Source: Bacillota bacterium (GTDB lineage: Bacteria; Bacillota_C; Negativicutes; Sporomusales; Sporomusaceae). From it: a stretch of DNA of 8,244 bases. The translations under genes were made by a program, and so were the position numbers. This document shows positions 1 to 5,188 of this stretch, piece after piece (the stretch's first letter is position 1; each line of letters starts with the position of its first letter). The stretch is from positions 1 to 8,244 of the forward strand of contig JAEZQV010000170.1 of assembly GCA_023441125.1 (NCBI GenBank), in the 5' to 3' direction. The notes beneath the pieces were generated by a model. That model was not told the origin of the DNA, did no database searches, and saw only the letters and a program-made list of their open reading frames with translations.

Positions 1-2
1 AC

Positions 3-167
3 GCCACCGGCAGTTGCTACCAAATCCTGAACAGCATTAGAAAAAGGTGATGGTTTGGGCTCAAGCTGCGGCAGGTTGTCTAAGGTGGCGCGCAAACGGC
101 AGACCCGCAGCCAAACCGATCCCATCACAACCAGGATAATCAGGATGAGTATTGCCCAGGCAAGCAT
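3..167 (-). CDS. Hypothetical membrane protein, 3' end beyond window
   Basis: I do not recognise this gene. An open frame starts at an ATG and runs without a stop to the window edge, giving 55 codons. A strong Shine-Dalgarno sequence (AAGGGGGA, 5-8 bases upstream) supports the start. The protein opens with an uncharged hydrophobic stretch at about residues 3-19 (MLAWAILILIILVVMG), followed by Arg/Cys-rich residues 21-26 and a polar, Pro-rich part (residues 33-41). This is the pattern of an N-in, single-spanning or first membrane helix with a cytoplasmic basic flank. The visible end, around residues 44-55, is becoming hydrophobic again and could enter a second helix. It lies 81 bases after the dut stop with no terminator between, so it may be the last gene of the mlpA-dut unit. 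In Bacillus the corresponding neighbour is ymxH, which this does not resemble. That it is a real gene is fairly likely; its function is unknown. Confidence 0.6.
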   Translation of the reverse strand, partial: MLAWAILILIILVVMGSVWLRVCRLRATLDNLPQLEPKPSPFSNAVQDLVATAGG

Positions 168-170
168 GGT

Positions 171-241
171 AGTCCCCCTTTATCGCTTATACCAATATAT
201 ATGGCTATCTGGCATAAGTTATGTGTAAATACCGGGGGACT
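171..241 (-). promoter_or_regulatory. Hairpin that buries the SD of the downstream gene
   Basis: On the minus-strand RNA the 8 bases at 241-234 (AGUCCCCC) are perfectly complementary to 178-171 (GGGGGACU), which is the core of the Shine-Dalgarno sequence for the gene starting at 167. Inside this outer helix a second helix of 9 pairs, including one G-U, joins 218-210 (CUUAUGCCA) to 194-186 (UGGUAUAAG), with a 15-base AU-rich loop. No U-run follows, so it is not an intrinsic terminator. The left arm starts only 7 bases after the dut stop codon. A ribosome terminating on dut would cover that arm and free the SD, which suggests translational coupling. The pairing is seen directly; the regulatory role is inferred. 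Confidence 0.55.
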
Positions 242-248
242 TCATGAA

Positions 249-692
249 TTACAGGCCGGTACTCCCCAAGCCGCCCGCGCGGATGCCGTCAGTTGAATCA
301 TCGTCGGTTTTCAGGTATTTATAAAAAATCCCCTGCGCTATTCTAGTGCCTCGCGGCAGTTGCACCGTTTCGCCGCCATGATTCATCACCGCGATTAAAA
401 TGTGTCCCTCGTTATCAGGATTATTATAATAGTCCGCGTCAATTATCCCTTGTCCGTTAATTAAGCTCAGGCCGTGCTTAACAGCCAGCCCGGACCGCAT
501 ATGAATACCTAAATATTCATCCTGCTCCATATAGGCTTTGATGCCGGTAGGTATCAGGGTAACCTTGCCCGGCAGCAGCTCGATATCCTCAGCCGTAGTA
601 ATATCGTAGCCGGCGCTTAACGCCGTTTTGCGCTTTGGTAAAACGATCTCAGAACCTTTATAATCTCTGATTACTGCAAAACCCCTGCCCAT
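249..692 (-). CDS. dut: dUTP diphosphatase (dUTPase)
   Basis: Hydrolyses dUTP to dUMP and pyrophosphate, keeping uracil out of DNA and feeding thymidylate synthesis. It is normally a cytosolic homotrimer. All five motifs of the trimeric family are present in the 147 residues: I, AGYD (27-30); II, RSGLAVKHG (66-74); III, GIIDADYYN (82-90) with the presumed general base Asp85; IV, RGTRIAQG (114-121); V, GGLGSTG (140-146). Motif III carries the insertion YYNNPDNEGH seen in a Firmicute branch of the family in place of the usual DYRGE type. In motif V the aromatic residue that usually stacks on uracil (GGFGSTG) is Leu142. The length is typical. The ATG is preceded by AGAAGGGAG, which overlaps the mlpA stop; only 12 bases separate the two genes, so they are almost certainly co-transcribed and probably translationally coupled. 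Confidence 0.95.
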   Translation of the reverse strand: MGRGFAVIRDYKGSEIVLPKRKTALSAGYDITTAEDIELLPGKVTLIPTGIKAYMEQDEYLGIHMRSGLAVKHGLSLINGQGIIDADYYNNPDNEGHILIAVMNHGGETVQLPRGTRIAQGIFYKYLKTDDDSTDGIRAGGLGSTGL

Positions 693-704
693 ATTGTCTC
701 CCTT

Positions 705-1958
705 CTAAATGCTAAGATTTGTGCTGATATTTGCCGAATCAACCGGCCCTAAAGCAGTTAAACACATCTTTTCCGTAGTAAACATCTGCTGCAGCATCTG
801 ATTGACCTGGGTTAGTGTAACCCGATCAATTTTTGCGACAACTTCCTCCAGCGGGACAAATTTGCCCAGCGTCACTTCCATTTTACCAATCCGGGACATA
901 CGGCTGCTTGAACTCTCAAGACCCAGCAACAGGCTTCCCTTGATTTGCTCTTTGGACTTAATGAGTTCCTGCTCAGCGATACCCCGCGTTTTAAGCGCCT
1001 GCAGGTTTTCCATGATTAAATTCAACACCTGATTTATGTTATTAGGGCGGGTGCCGGCATAAATAGTCAGCAAGCCTGAATCGCGATAATTATTCTGGTA
1101 AGAGTAGATGGAGTAGGCCAGCCCTTTTTCTTCCCGAATACTTTGGAATAACCGGGAACTTATGCCGCCGCCTAAAATGTTATTCATAACATGCACAGGA
1201 TATAGATCAGGATGATCTTGCGGCACACTCATAGTTCCCAGACAAACATGGATTTGTTCGATATCTTTGTTAATGATGGTCTGGGCTTGTGTATAAACGG
1301 GAGAAGCGATGCCTATCGTTTTCTTTTTCCCTTGATGTTTGCTAAAATAACGCTCAGCCAGTTTGATCAAATCTTCATGGGTTATGTTGCCCGCAGCCGC
1401 AATGACCATGTTATCCGGCGTGTAAAAGTCCCGGTAATATTCTTTGACCAATTCACTGTTGAATTTTTCTATGGATTGAAGGGTCCCCAGGATATTTCTG
1501 CCCAATGGATGATTAGGCCAGATACGATCCAGGTGGATATCGTGCACCAACTCATCGGGAGAGTCCTCATACATGTGTACTTCTTCGAGCACTACCTGCC
1601 GTTCGCGTTCTATATCCTCGTCCAAAAATTTGGATGCCAGCAGCATATCACTTAGAATATCCATCGCCAAGTCAGCATGCGAATCTAACACTTTTAAATA
1701 ATAGCAAGTACACTCTTTGGCAGTAAATGCATTGAGCTGCCCGCCAACTGCATCCACCGTTTCGGCTATATCTTTTGCGGTACGCCGGGTAGTTCCTTTA
1801 AACATCAGGTGCTCAATGAAATGGGATACTCCGTGGTTATGATCTGCTTCGAACCGGGAACCGGTAGCGATCCAAACCCCTAAGGTTACTGATTTTACAT
1901 AAGGAATGGTCTCAGAAACAACGCGAATTCCGTTTGGTAGTACTGATTTTTGGTACAT
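705..1958 (-). CDS. mlpA: M16 family zinc metalloprotease (MlpA/YmxG type)
   Basis: A 417-residue processing-peptidase-like protein of the pitrilysin family, related to the mitochondrial processing peptidase beta subunit and Bacillus MlpA (about 409 residues). The inverted zinc motif HFIEH is at residues 46-50 (His46 and His50 as ligands, Glu49 as catalytic base), and the distal ligand is Glu126, 76 residues after His50 as in the family. An N-terminal M16 domain (about 10-160) is followed by the C-terminal M16_C domain (about 165-350), which contains the REEKGLAYSI segment that completes the active site. There is no signal peptide, so it is cytoplasmic. The start is ATG with a strong SD (AAAGGAGAA). 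The position downstream of a YlxY-like gene matches Bacillus pnpA-ylxY-mlpA; here two wall-enzyme genes intervene. In Bacillus MlpA has been linked to control of exoprotease production; whether that applies here is not known. Confidence 0.92.
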   Translation of the reverse strand: MYQKSVLPNGIRVVSETIPYVKSVTLGVWIATGSRFEADHNHGVSHFIEHLMFKGTTRRTAKDIAETVDAVGGQLNAFTAKECTCYYLKVLDSHADLAMDILSDMLLASKFLDEDIERERQVVLEEVHMYEDSPDELVHDIHLDRIWPNHPLGRNILGTLQSIEKFNSELVKEYYRDFYTPDNMVIAAAGNITHEDLIKLAERYFSKHQGKKKTIGIASPVYTQAQTIINKDIEQIHVCLGTMSVPQDHPDLYPVHVMNNILGGGISSRLFQSIREEKGLAYSIYSYQNNYRDSGLLTIYAGTRPNNINQVLNLIMENLQALKTRGIAEQELIKSKEQIKGSLLLGLESSSSRMSRIGKMEVTLGKFVPLEEVVAKIDRVTLTQVNQMLQQMFTTEKMCLTALGPVDSANISTNLSI

Positions 1959-2018
1959 AATTTCTCCTTTACATCGTCATTGTCATGAAATACAGTTGTC
2001 AAGATAAGTATATTCCTT

Positions 2019-2024
2019 ATTATA
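2019..2024 (-). promoter_or_regulatory. Possible -10 box for the mlpA-dut unit
   Basis: A perfect TATAAT on the minus strand lies 60 bases before the mlpA start, just after the terminator of the amidase gene, where a new promoter is expected. Transcription from it would give a leader of roughly 50 bases. The matching -35 position falls in the T-run of the terminator (2042-2047) and does not resemble TTGACA, so the call is weak. No extended -10 TG is present. Confidence 0.35.
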
Positions 2025-2040
2025 CCTAAATTTGCTTAAG

Positions 2041-2081
2041 AAAAAAACAGAGATATTCGCCTACGCGTTTATCTCTGTTTT
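2041..2081 (-). terminator. Intrinsic terminator after the amidase gene
   Basis: On the minus strand AAAACAGAGATA (2081-2070) pairs perfectly with TATCTCTGTTTT (2055-2044) over 12 base pairs around a 14-base loop, and the 3' arm runs into seven consecutive T residues (2047-2041). It starts 15 bases after the amidase stop and closes the GH18-amidase operon. Confidence 0.88.
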
Positions 2082-2096
2082 AAGAAAAATATAAAA

Positions 2097-2969
2097 TTAT
2101 TTGTTAAAATAGGTTACGATCCCGTTAAAAATACCCTGCGCGATTTGGTTGCGATAACCGTCCTCCTGGAGTTTATGCGCTTCGCCGGCATTGCTCACAA
2201 AACCCATTTCCACCAGGGCGCTAGGCATCGTAGTGTCGCGCAGAACATGATAATTAGCCGATGAAGTACCTTTATCCACAGCGTTCGTTTCTCTTACTAA
2301 ACCATTCTGAATTGCTGAGGCCAGTTGAGACGCCTTGCCATTTTGATAAAAAGTCATGGCGCCGAAAATGGCGGGATCGGAGTTCGAATTGGAATGGACA
2401 CTCACGAAGATATCGGCATTGTTGGCTTCGGCCATATCAACCCGGGCTGACAGTTCCTGCTCCAGTGAGTTTCCTTCCGGCGCAACTGTCCGGTCGGTTT
2501 CTCTGGTCATGATTACCTTCGCGCCGGCCCTTGTCAGTTTATCCCGCAATTTTAAGCCAACAGCCAAGTTATTATCCGATTCACGGGTACCATTGTCCAC
2601 GGCGCCAGGATTACTGCCGCCATGGCCTGGGTCCACAACAATTACTTTGCCACGCAGGGCACTGCTATTGCCTGTGCCGTCAGCTGGCAGCGGCGTCACC
2701 TTTACCGGATTGTCCGGTGAAGTGGTAGCCGGCTTGCCGCCGTCAAAAATGTTTAAGATCGGTCCCAAAATTTTATCAAACAGGAAACTGAACAGGTTGC
2801 TTATAATATTCGAACCGCCGGGACTGCCATCAGTCGAAGGTACAGTAGAGGCACCCAGCGTGCTGATGACGCTGTCCAAAGGGGCCGCATGGCCGACTTG
2901 TACTGCGCCGAATACAGTAAGCACCAAAACACAAAGCATAACTATAGTCATTATTTTTTTGCTATGCAC
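2097..2969 (-). CDS. Secreted N-acetylmuramoyl-L-alanine amidase (Amidase_3)
   Basis: Zinc amidase that cuts the bond between N-acetylmuramic acid and the stem peptide of peptidoglycan. It has 290 residues. A signal peptide covers about 1-29 (basic MHSKK, hydrophobic core, cut near GHAA). Next come a spacer, an unusual amphipathic or hydrophobic segment at 53-76, a Thr/Pro/Asp linker (77-105), and the catalytic domain at 107-290. Zinc ligands are His116 (DPGHGG), Glu130 (RESDNN) and His192 (SVHSNS); the catalytic Glu254 lies in VEMGFVSN. The catalytic part is CwlD/LytC-like, but no cell-wall repeats or SH3/SPOR domains are present. The start is a GTG; a near-perfect SD (AGGAGGTG, 2974-2981) fits it, whereas the next ATG is 18 bases further in. 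It lies 27 bases behind the GH18 gene in the same operon. A role in spore cortex processing, as for CwlD, is an inference from context; general wall turnover is the alternative. Confidence 0.93.
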   Translation of the reverse strand: MHSKKIMTIVMLCVLVLTVFGAVQVGHAAPLDSVISTLGASTVPSTDGSPGGSNIISNLFSFLFDKILGPILNIFDGGKPATTSPDNPVKVTPLPADGTGNSSALRGKVIVVDPGHGGSNPGAVDNGTRESDNNLAVGLKLRDKLTRAGAKVIMTRETDRTVAPEGNSLEQELSARVDMAEANNADIFVSVHSNSNSDPAIFGAMTFYQNGKASQLASAIQNGLVRETNAVDKGTSSANYHVLRDTTMPSALVEMGFVSNAGEAHKLQEDGYRNQIAQGIFNGIVTYFNK

Positions 2970-2996
2970 GATACACCTCCTGAACCTTTATTGATT

Positions 2997-4226
2997 TTAC
3001 TTGGCAAACTTGTCCCTAAATACCGGCCACACAGCCGGGTCCTCTTCGCCAAGCTTCCATAAGGCAGCGCCGGCTATATCATATTTGGTTATGAGCGCCA
3101 GCTTGTGCTTTAAGCTTTCGCTATTTTCAAACCAAACGGTATGAGCAATCCCTTCTGACGTTGTATAGCTAAAGTAAGGGGCTTGGGAAGTCGCGTCCCA
3201 CTGTGCGCTCTGGCCATATTGCTGCGTTAAATCCGTGATCTGTTTAAAGTCCACAGATTGAGTACCTTTGGCTGACCAGTCATAGCCGTAAGCGGCAAGA
3301 CCCAAGTATAATTTGTTTTTGGGAATGAAATTGAGCGCATATTTTATACTGTTTTCCACCCAGCGGATGTCGGCGATCGGCCCCGGCCCGCTCCACATAC
3401 CATGATTGTCATAGGTCATAATCATGATTTTGTCAGCATACTGCGCCAGTCCGGCGTAGTCGTAAGCCGCAGCTACATCGTTGTTCTCATCCTGTTTGGG
3501 GAAGACATCGATAGATACTACATAACCCTGAGGTTTAAGCCGGGCGTAAAGCTCACGCATAAAGGCCGTCAGGTTGTCACGGTCTTCGGCCGGCACCATC
3601 TCAAAGTCAACATTGATACCATCAAGATTGTACTTTTTAATATAAGCCTCAAAATTATCTATCGCTTTGCTTCTAAGCGCCGGATTTGCCAATACGGTGT
3701 GAACAGGCGGCGCAGCAGCACCTTCCTGCTTCGCATTGTTTACCAGCAGCAATACTGACGTATTTTTCTGCTGAGCGGTCTTCACAACTGTCTGATGATC
3801 GTTGCCGCCCCGGTCGGTTACCGTTCCATCAGCCTGCATAGTGGCCCAGAACGGCGCGATTGTTTTTATTGCGTCGGCATTTTTGACCAGGGAATTATAG
3901 GATGAGGTATCTTCCCCCCACCATTCGGCGTAAAAGCCGACAAGCTCTTTGCCCGCAGCAGTCAAACCGCTGGCAGGAGTGCCTTTGTCAGTTCCGGTGG
4001 CAGGAGTGCCGGCGGAATTTCCTAAAAATTTACCTAACAGCAAACCCATTAAAATATTCACCAGGCCTTTGCCGGTATCCATACCAGTTGCCTTACCGGA
4101 GTCGGCAGACCCGGTAGGTTGTCCTAATAGGTCGGATACGGAAAAAGCATGGGCAGGTGTAACCGGCAGCATAACAGTCATAAGGAAAACCGCTATGACT
4201 AGCCAGGAAGTTGTTCTCCTATTCAT
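2997..4226 (-). CDS. Secreted GH18 glycosidase (SleL/YdhD-like)
   Basis: A 409-residue glycoside hydrolase family 18 protein expected to cut beta-1,4 bonds next to N-acetylglucosamine in peptidoglycan. A signal peptide covers 1-27 (NRR start, hydrophobic core, cut after AHA). A hydrophobic segment follows at 52-69, then a Gly/Thr/Pro linker with a short repeat (GTPATGTDK, GTPASG; 73-87), and the TIM-barrel domain from about 94 to the end. The catalytic signature DGINVDFE is at 202-209, with Glu209 as acid/base. MTYDNHGMWSGPGP (270-283) and ALWKLGEEDP (388-397) are the signatures of the spore cortex-lytic branch (YaaH/SleL, YdhD). Unlike YaaH and SleL it has no LysM repeats. The start is ATG with SD AAGGGAGG. 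It has its own upstream region after a terminator and is followed 27 bases later by the amidase. A cortex or spore-wall target is likely by family and neighbours, but general autolysin activity cannot be excluded. Confidence 0.92.
   Translation of the reverse strand: MNRRTTSWLVIAVFLMTVMLPVTPAHAFSVSDLLGQPTGSADSGKATGMDTGKGLVNILMGLLLGKFLGNSAGTPATGTDKGTPASGLTAAGKELVGFYAEWWGEDTSSYNSLVKNADAIKTIAPFWATMQADGTVTDRGGNDHQTVVKTAQQKNTSVLLLVNNAKQEGAAAPPVHTVLANPALRSKAIDNFEAYIKKYNLDGINVDFEMVPAEDRDNLTAFMRELYARLKPQGYVVSIDVFPKQDENNDVAAAYDYAGLAQYADKIMIMTYDNHGMWSGPGPIADIRWVENSIKYALNFIPKNKLYLGLAAYGYDWSAKGTQSVDFKQITDLTQQYGQSAQWDATSQAPYFSYTTSEGIAHTVWFENSESLKHKLALITKYDIAGAALWKLGEEDPAVWPVFRDKFAK
3971..4010 (-). repeat. 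Short direct repeat in the GH18 linker
   Basis: The 13-base unit tggcaggagtgcc occurs at 3971-3983 and again at 3998-4010, exactly 27 bases (nine codons) apart. It encodes the two GTPA units of the flexible linker between the hydrophobic segment and the GH18 domain, and looks like a small in-frame duplication. Confidence 0.7.
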
Positions 4227-4260
4227 GATCGGCCTCCCTTCTAACAGACAAGCATAATAG

Positions 4261-4300
4261 TTACATTATGAAATTTTATGTAAACAATGATATCATATCC
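4261..4300 (-). promoter_or_regulatory. Possible promoter/operator of the GH18-amidase operon
   Basis: This AT-rich stretch lies between the deacetylase terminator and the GH18 gene. On the minus strand CATAAAAT (4280-4273) matches the sigma-E -10 consensus CATACAHT in 7 of 8 positions. GGATATG (4300-4294), 13 bases upstream, matches the -35 KMATATT in 5 of 7; the spacing is one base short of usual. The -10 overlaps a dyad with TTACAT/ATGTAA arms (4261-4283), and a perfect 10-base palindrome, ATGATATCAT, sits at 4287-4296 in the spacer. No convincing sigma-A pair was found. A sporulation promoter is plausible but unproven. Confidence 0.35.
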
Positions 4301-4316
4301 TCGCCATTTTTGCAAT

Positions 4317-4341
4317 AAAAAAAGCAGGCTTTCGCCTGCCT
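4317..4341 (-). terminator. Intrinsic terminator after the deacetylase gene
   Basis: On the minus strand GCAGGC (4339-4334) and GCCTGC (4329-4324) form a stem capped by a stable GAAA tetraloop (4333-4330), extended by G-U and A-U pairs and followed by seven T residues (4323-4317). It begins a few bases after the deacetylase stop codon and separates that gene from the GH18-amidase operon. Confidence 0.92.
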
Positions 4342-4348
4342 ATTTATG

Positions 4349-5071
4349 TTACTTTATTATATCACTAACTTTAACAATCGTATAGCCCCTGTTTTTAATC
4401 TCGGCGATTAAGCTAGGAAGCGCCTGGGCTGTCGGCGCAGTTGGGTGCATTAAAATAATCGCCCCGTTATGCAGCTTTTTCAGTACCCGGTCCTTAAGTA
4501 CCTCCGGCGGCGGCCGCTTCCAGTCAATGGTATCGATACTCCACATGATGGTAGTGTAATTTAACTCCTGTGCCGCTAACAATACCGTATTATTATATTC
4601 TCCATAGGGTGGTGCATAGAGATTGGTGCGCAGACCGGTATGAGTAAATACCAACTCTTCCGTTTTTGTTATCTGCTCTTTGTTTTGTTCTTTGCTCAGA
4701 TTATTGGGATGGGGGTGACTATAGGTGTGATTGCCCAGTTCGTGCCCCCTATTAGCAAAATCCTTGAGTATTTCAGGATATTTATTCGCCCAGCTGCCAC
4801 CGATAAAAAAGGTAATGCGGACGTCATTTTCATCCAGTGTTTTGAGCATAGCCGGCAGGTACTCTTCCCCCCAAAACACATTGCAGGCCAAAGCAACCTG
4901 CGGTTTGGCGGAATTGCCCTGAAACACCGGCGGCGGCACTGAGGATAGCTGGGTAGTCGCAACAAGGGGCTGCAAATTGCCTGATAACATGGCAACTGTC
5001 AAAAAAACACCGACGGCAAAGTAAACGTACCAATACCGAATCTTACCTACAACTACGATCTTACATTGCAC
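4349..5071 (-). CDS. YlxY-like polysaccharide deacetylase family protein
   Basis: A NodB-fold protein of the sporulation-associated PdaB/YlxY group, which would remove acetyl groups from wall sugars. From the GTG at 5071 it has 240 residues: a short basic start, one membrane helix or signal anchor (about 14-32), a Pro/Ser-rich linker (40-57), then the NodB domain (about 58-240). The metal-binding HTYSH is intact (His115, His119), as are IDTIDW (Asp180, Asp183) and LMHPT (His209). The first motif, normally TFDDG, reads ACNVFWG with Asn64 where the catalytic Asp is expected, and the RPPYG Arg is Ala153. Activity is therefore doubtful. The position after pnp and the spacing match Bacillus ylxY. 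I prefer the start at 5071 over an in-frame GTG at 5101, because only 5071 has an SD and a likely promoter would start RNA near 5102. Confidence 0.87.
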   Translation of the reverse strand: MQCKIVVVGKIRYWYVYFAVGVFLTVAMLSGNLQPLVATTQLSSVPPPVFQGNSAKPQVALACNVFWGEEYLPAMLKTLDENDVRITFFIGGSWANKYPEILKDFANRGHELGNHTYSHPHPNNLSKEQNKEQITKTEELVFTHTGLRTNLYAPPYGEYNNTVLLAAQELNYTTIMWSIDTIDWKRPPPEVLKDRVLKKLHNGAIILMHPTAPTAQALPSLIAEIKNRGYTIVKVSDIIK

Positions 5072-5080
5072 CCGTATCAA

Positions 5081-5089
5081 CTCCCGCCC
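5081..5089 (-). promoter_or_regulatory. SD that sets the deacetylase start
   Basis: GGGCGGGAG on the minus strand lies 9 bases before the GTG at 5071. The in-frame GTG at 5101 has no purine-rich sequence in front of it. This site decides for the shorter, 240-residue protein. Confidence 0.65.
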
Positions 5090-5108
5090 TGCTACTTGCA
5101 CGTATTAC

Positions 5109-5137
5109 AGTGTATTAAGGCTGGCAGTTATTTATGA
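5109..5137 (-). promoter_or_regulatory. Sigma-E-like promoter for the deacetylase gene
   Basis: On the minus strand TCATAAA (5137-5131) matches the sigma-E -35 consensus KMATATT in 5 of 7 positions. AATACACT (5116-5109) matches the -10 CATACAHT in 7 of 8. The spacer is 14 bases, within the known range. RNA would begin near 5102, giving a leader of about 30 bases that holds the SD for the GTG at 5071. No good sigma-A pair is seen here. In Bacillus, sigma-E drives early mother-cell sporulation genes. Confidence 0.5.
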
Positions 5138-5149
5138 ATGCACAAACTA

Positions 5150-5175
5150 AAAGACTTGGCTTGGGCCAAGTCTTT
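5150..5175 (-). terminator. Hairpin terminator after pnp
   Basis: On the minus strand AAAGACTTGGC (5175-5165) pairs perfectly with GCCAAGTCTTT (5160-5150) over 11 bases around a CCAA loop, 13 bases after the pnp stop. The following T-run is broken (T's, AG, TTT), so termination may be partial and the stem may also protect the pnp 3' end. Confidence 0.72.
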
Positions 5176-5188
5176 AAAAGCTGATTTT

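Noticed and set aside
194..229. TTTACA (229-224) with TATATT (199-194) as a promoter after dut
   Set aside because: The spacing is 24 bases, too long for sigma-A; nearer -10 candidates match poorly.
171..241. The hairpin after dut as an intrinsic terminator
   Set aside because: The 3' arm is followed by ACC and a start codon, not a T-run, and the arm itself is the SD of the next gene.
1974..2002. Perfect TTGACA (2002-1997) upstream of mlpA as a -35 box
   Set aside because: At 17-18 bases the -10 would be TGACGA or GACGAT, a poor match. RNA would start on or next to the SD, leaving no room for ribosome binding.
2356..2994. Long plus-strand open frame (212 codons) opposite the amidase gene
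   Set aside because: It has low-complexity Ser/Pro/Leu content and no recognisable motif, and it lies fully opposite a well-supported gene with intact catalytic residues; it is a codon-bias shadow.
4263..4275. CATAATGTA (minus strand) as a sigma-K -10 element
   Set aside because: It fits CATAnnnTA, but no suitable AC -35 element lies 15-17 bases upstream; the sigma-E reading nearby is slightly better and itself weak.
5072..5101. Deacetylase start at GTG 5101
   Set aside because: There is no SD upstream, and it coincides with the likely RNA start; the GTG at 5071 has an SD at 9 bases.
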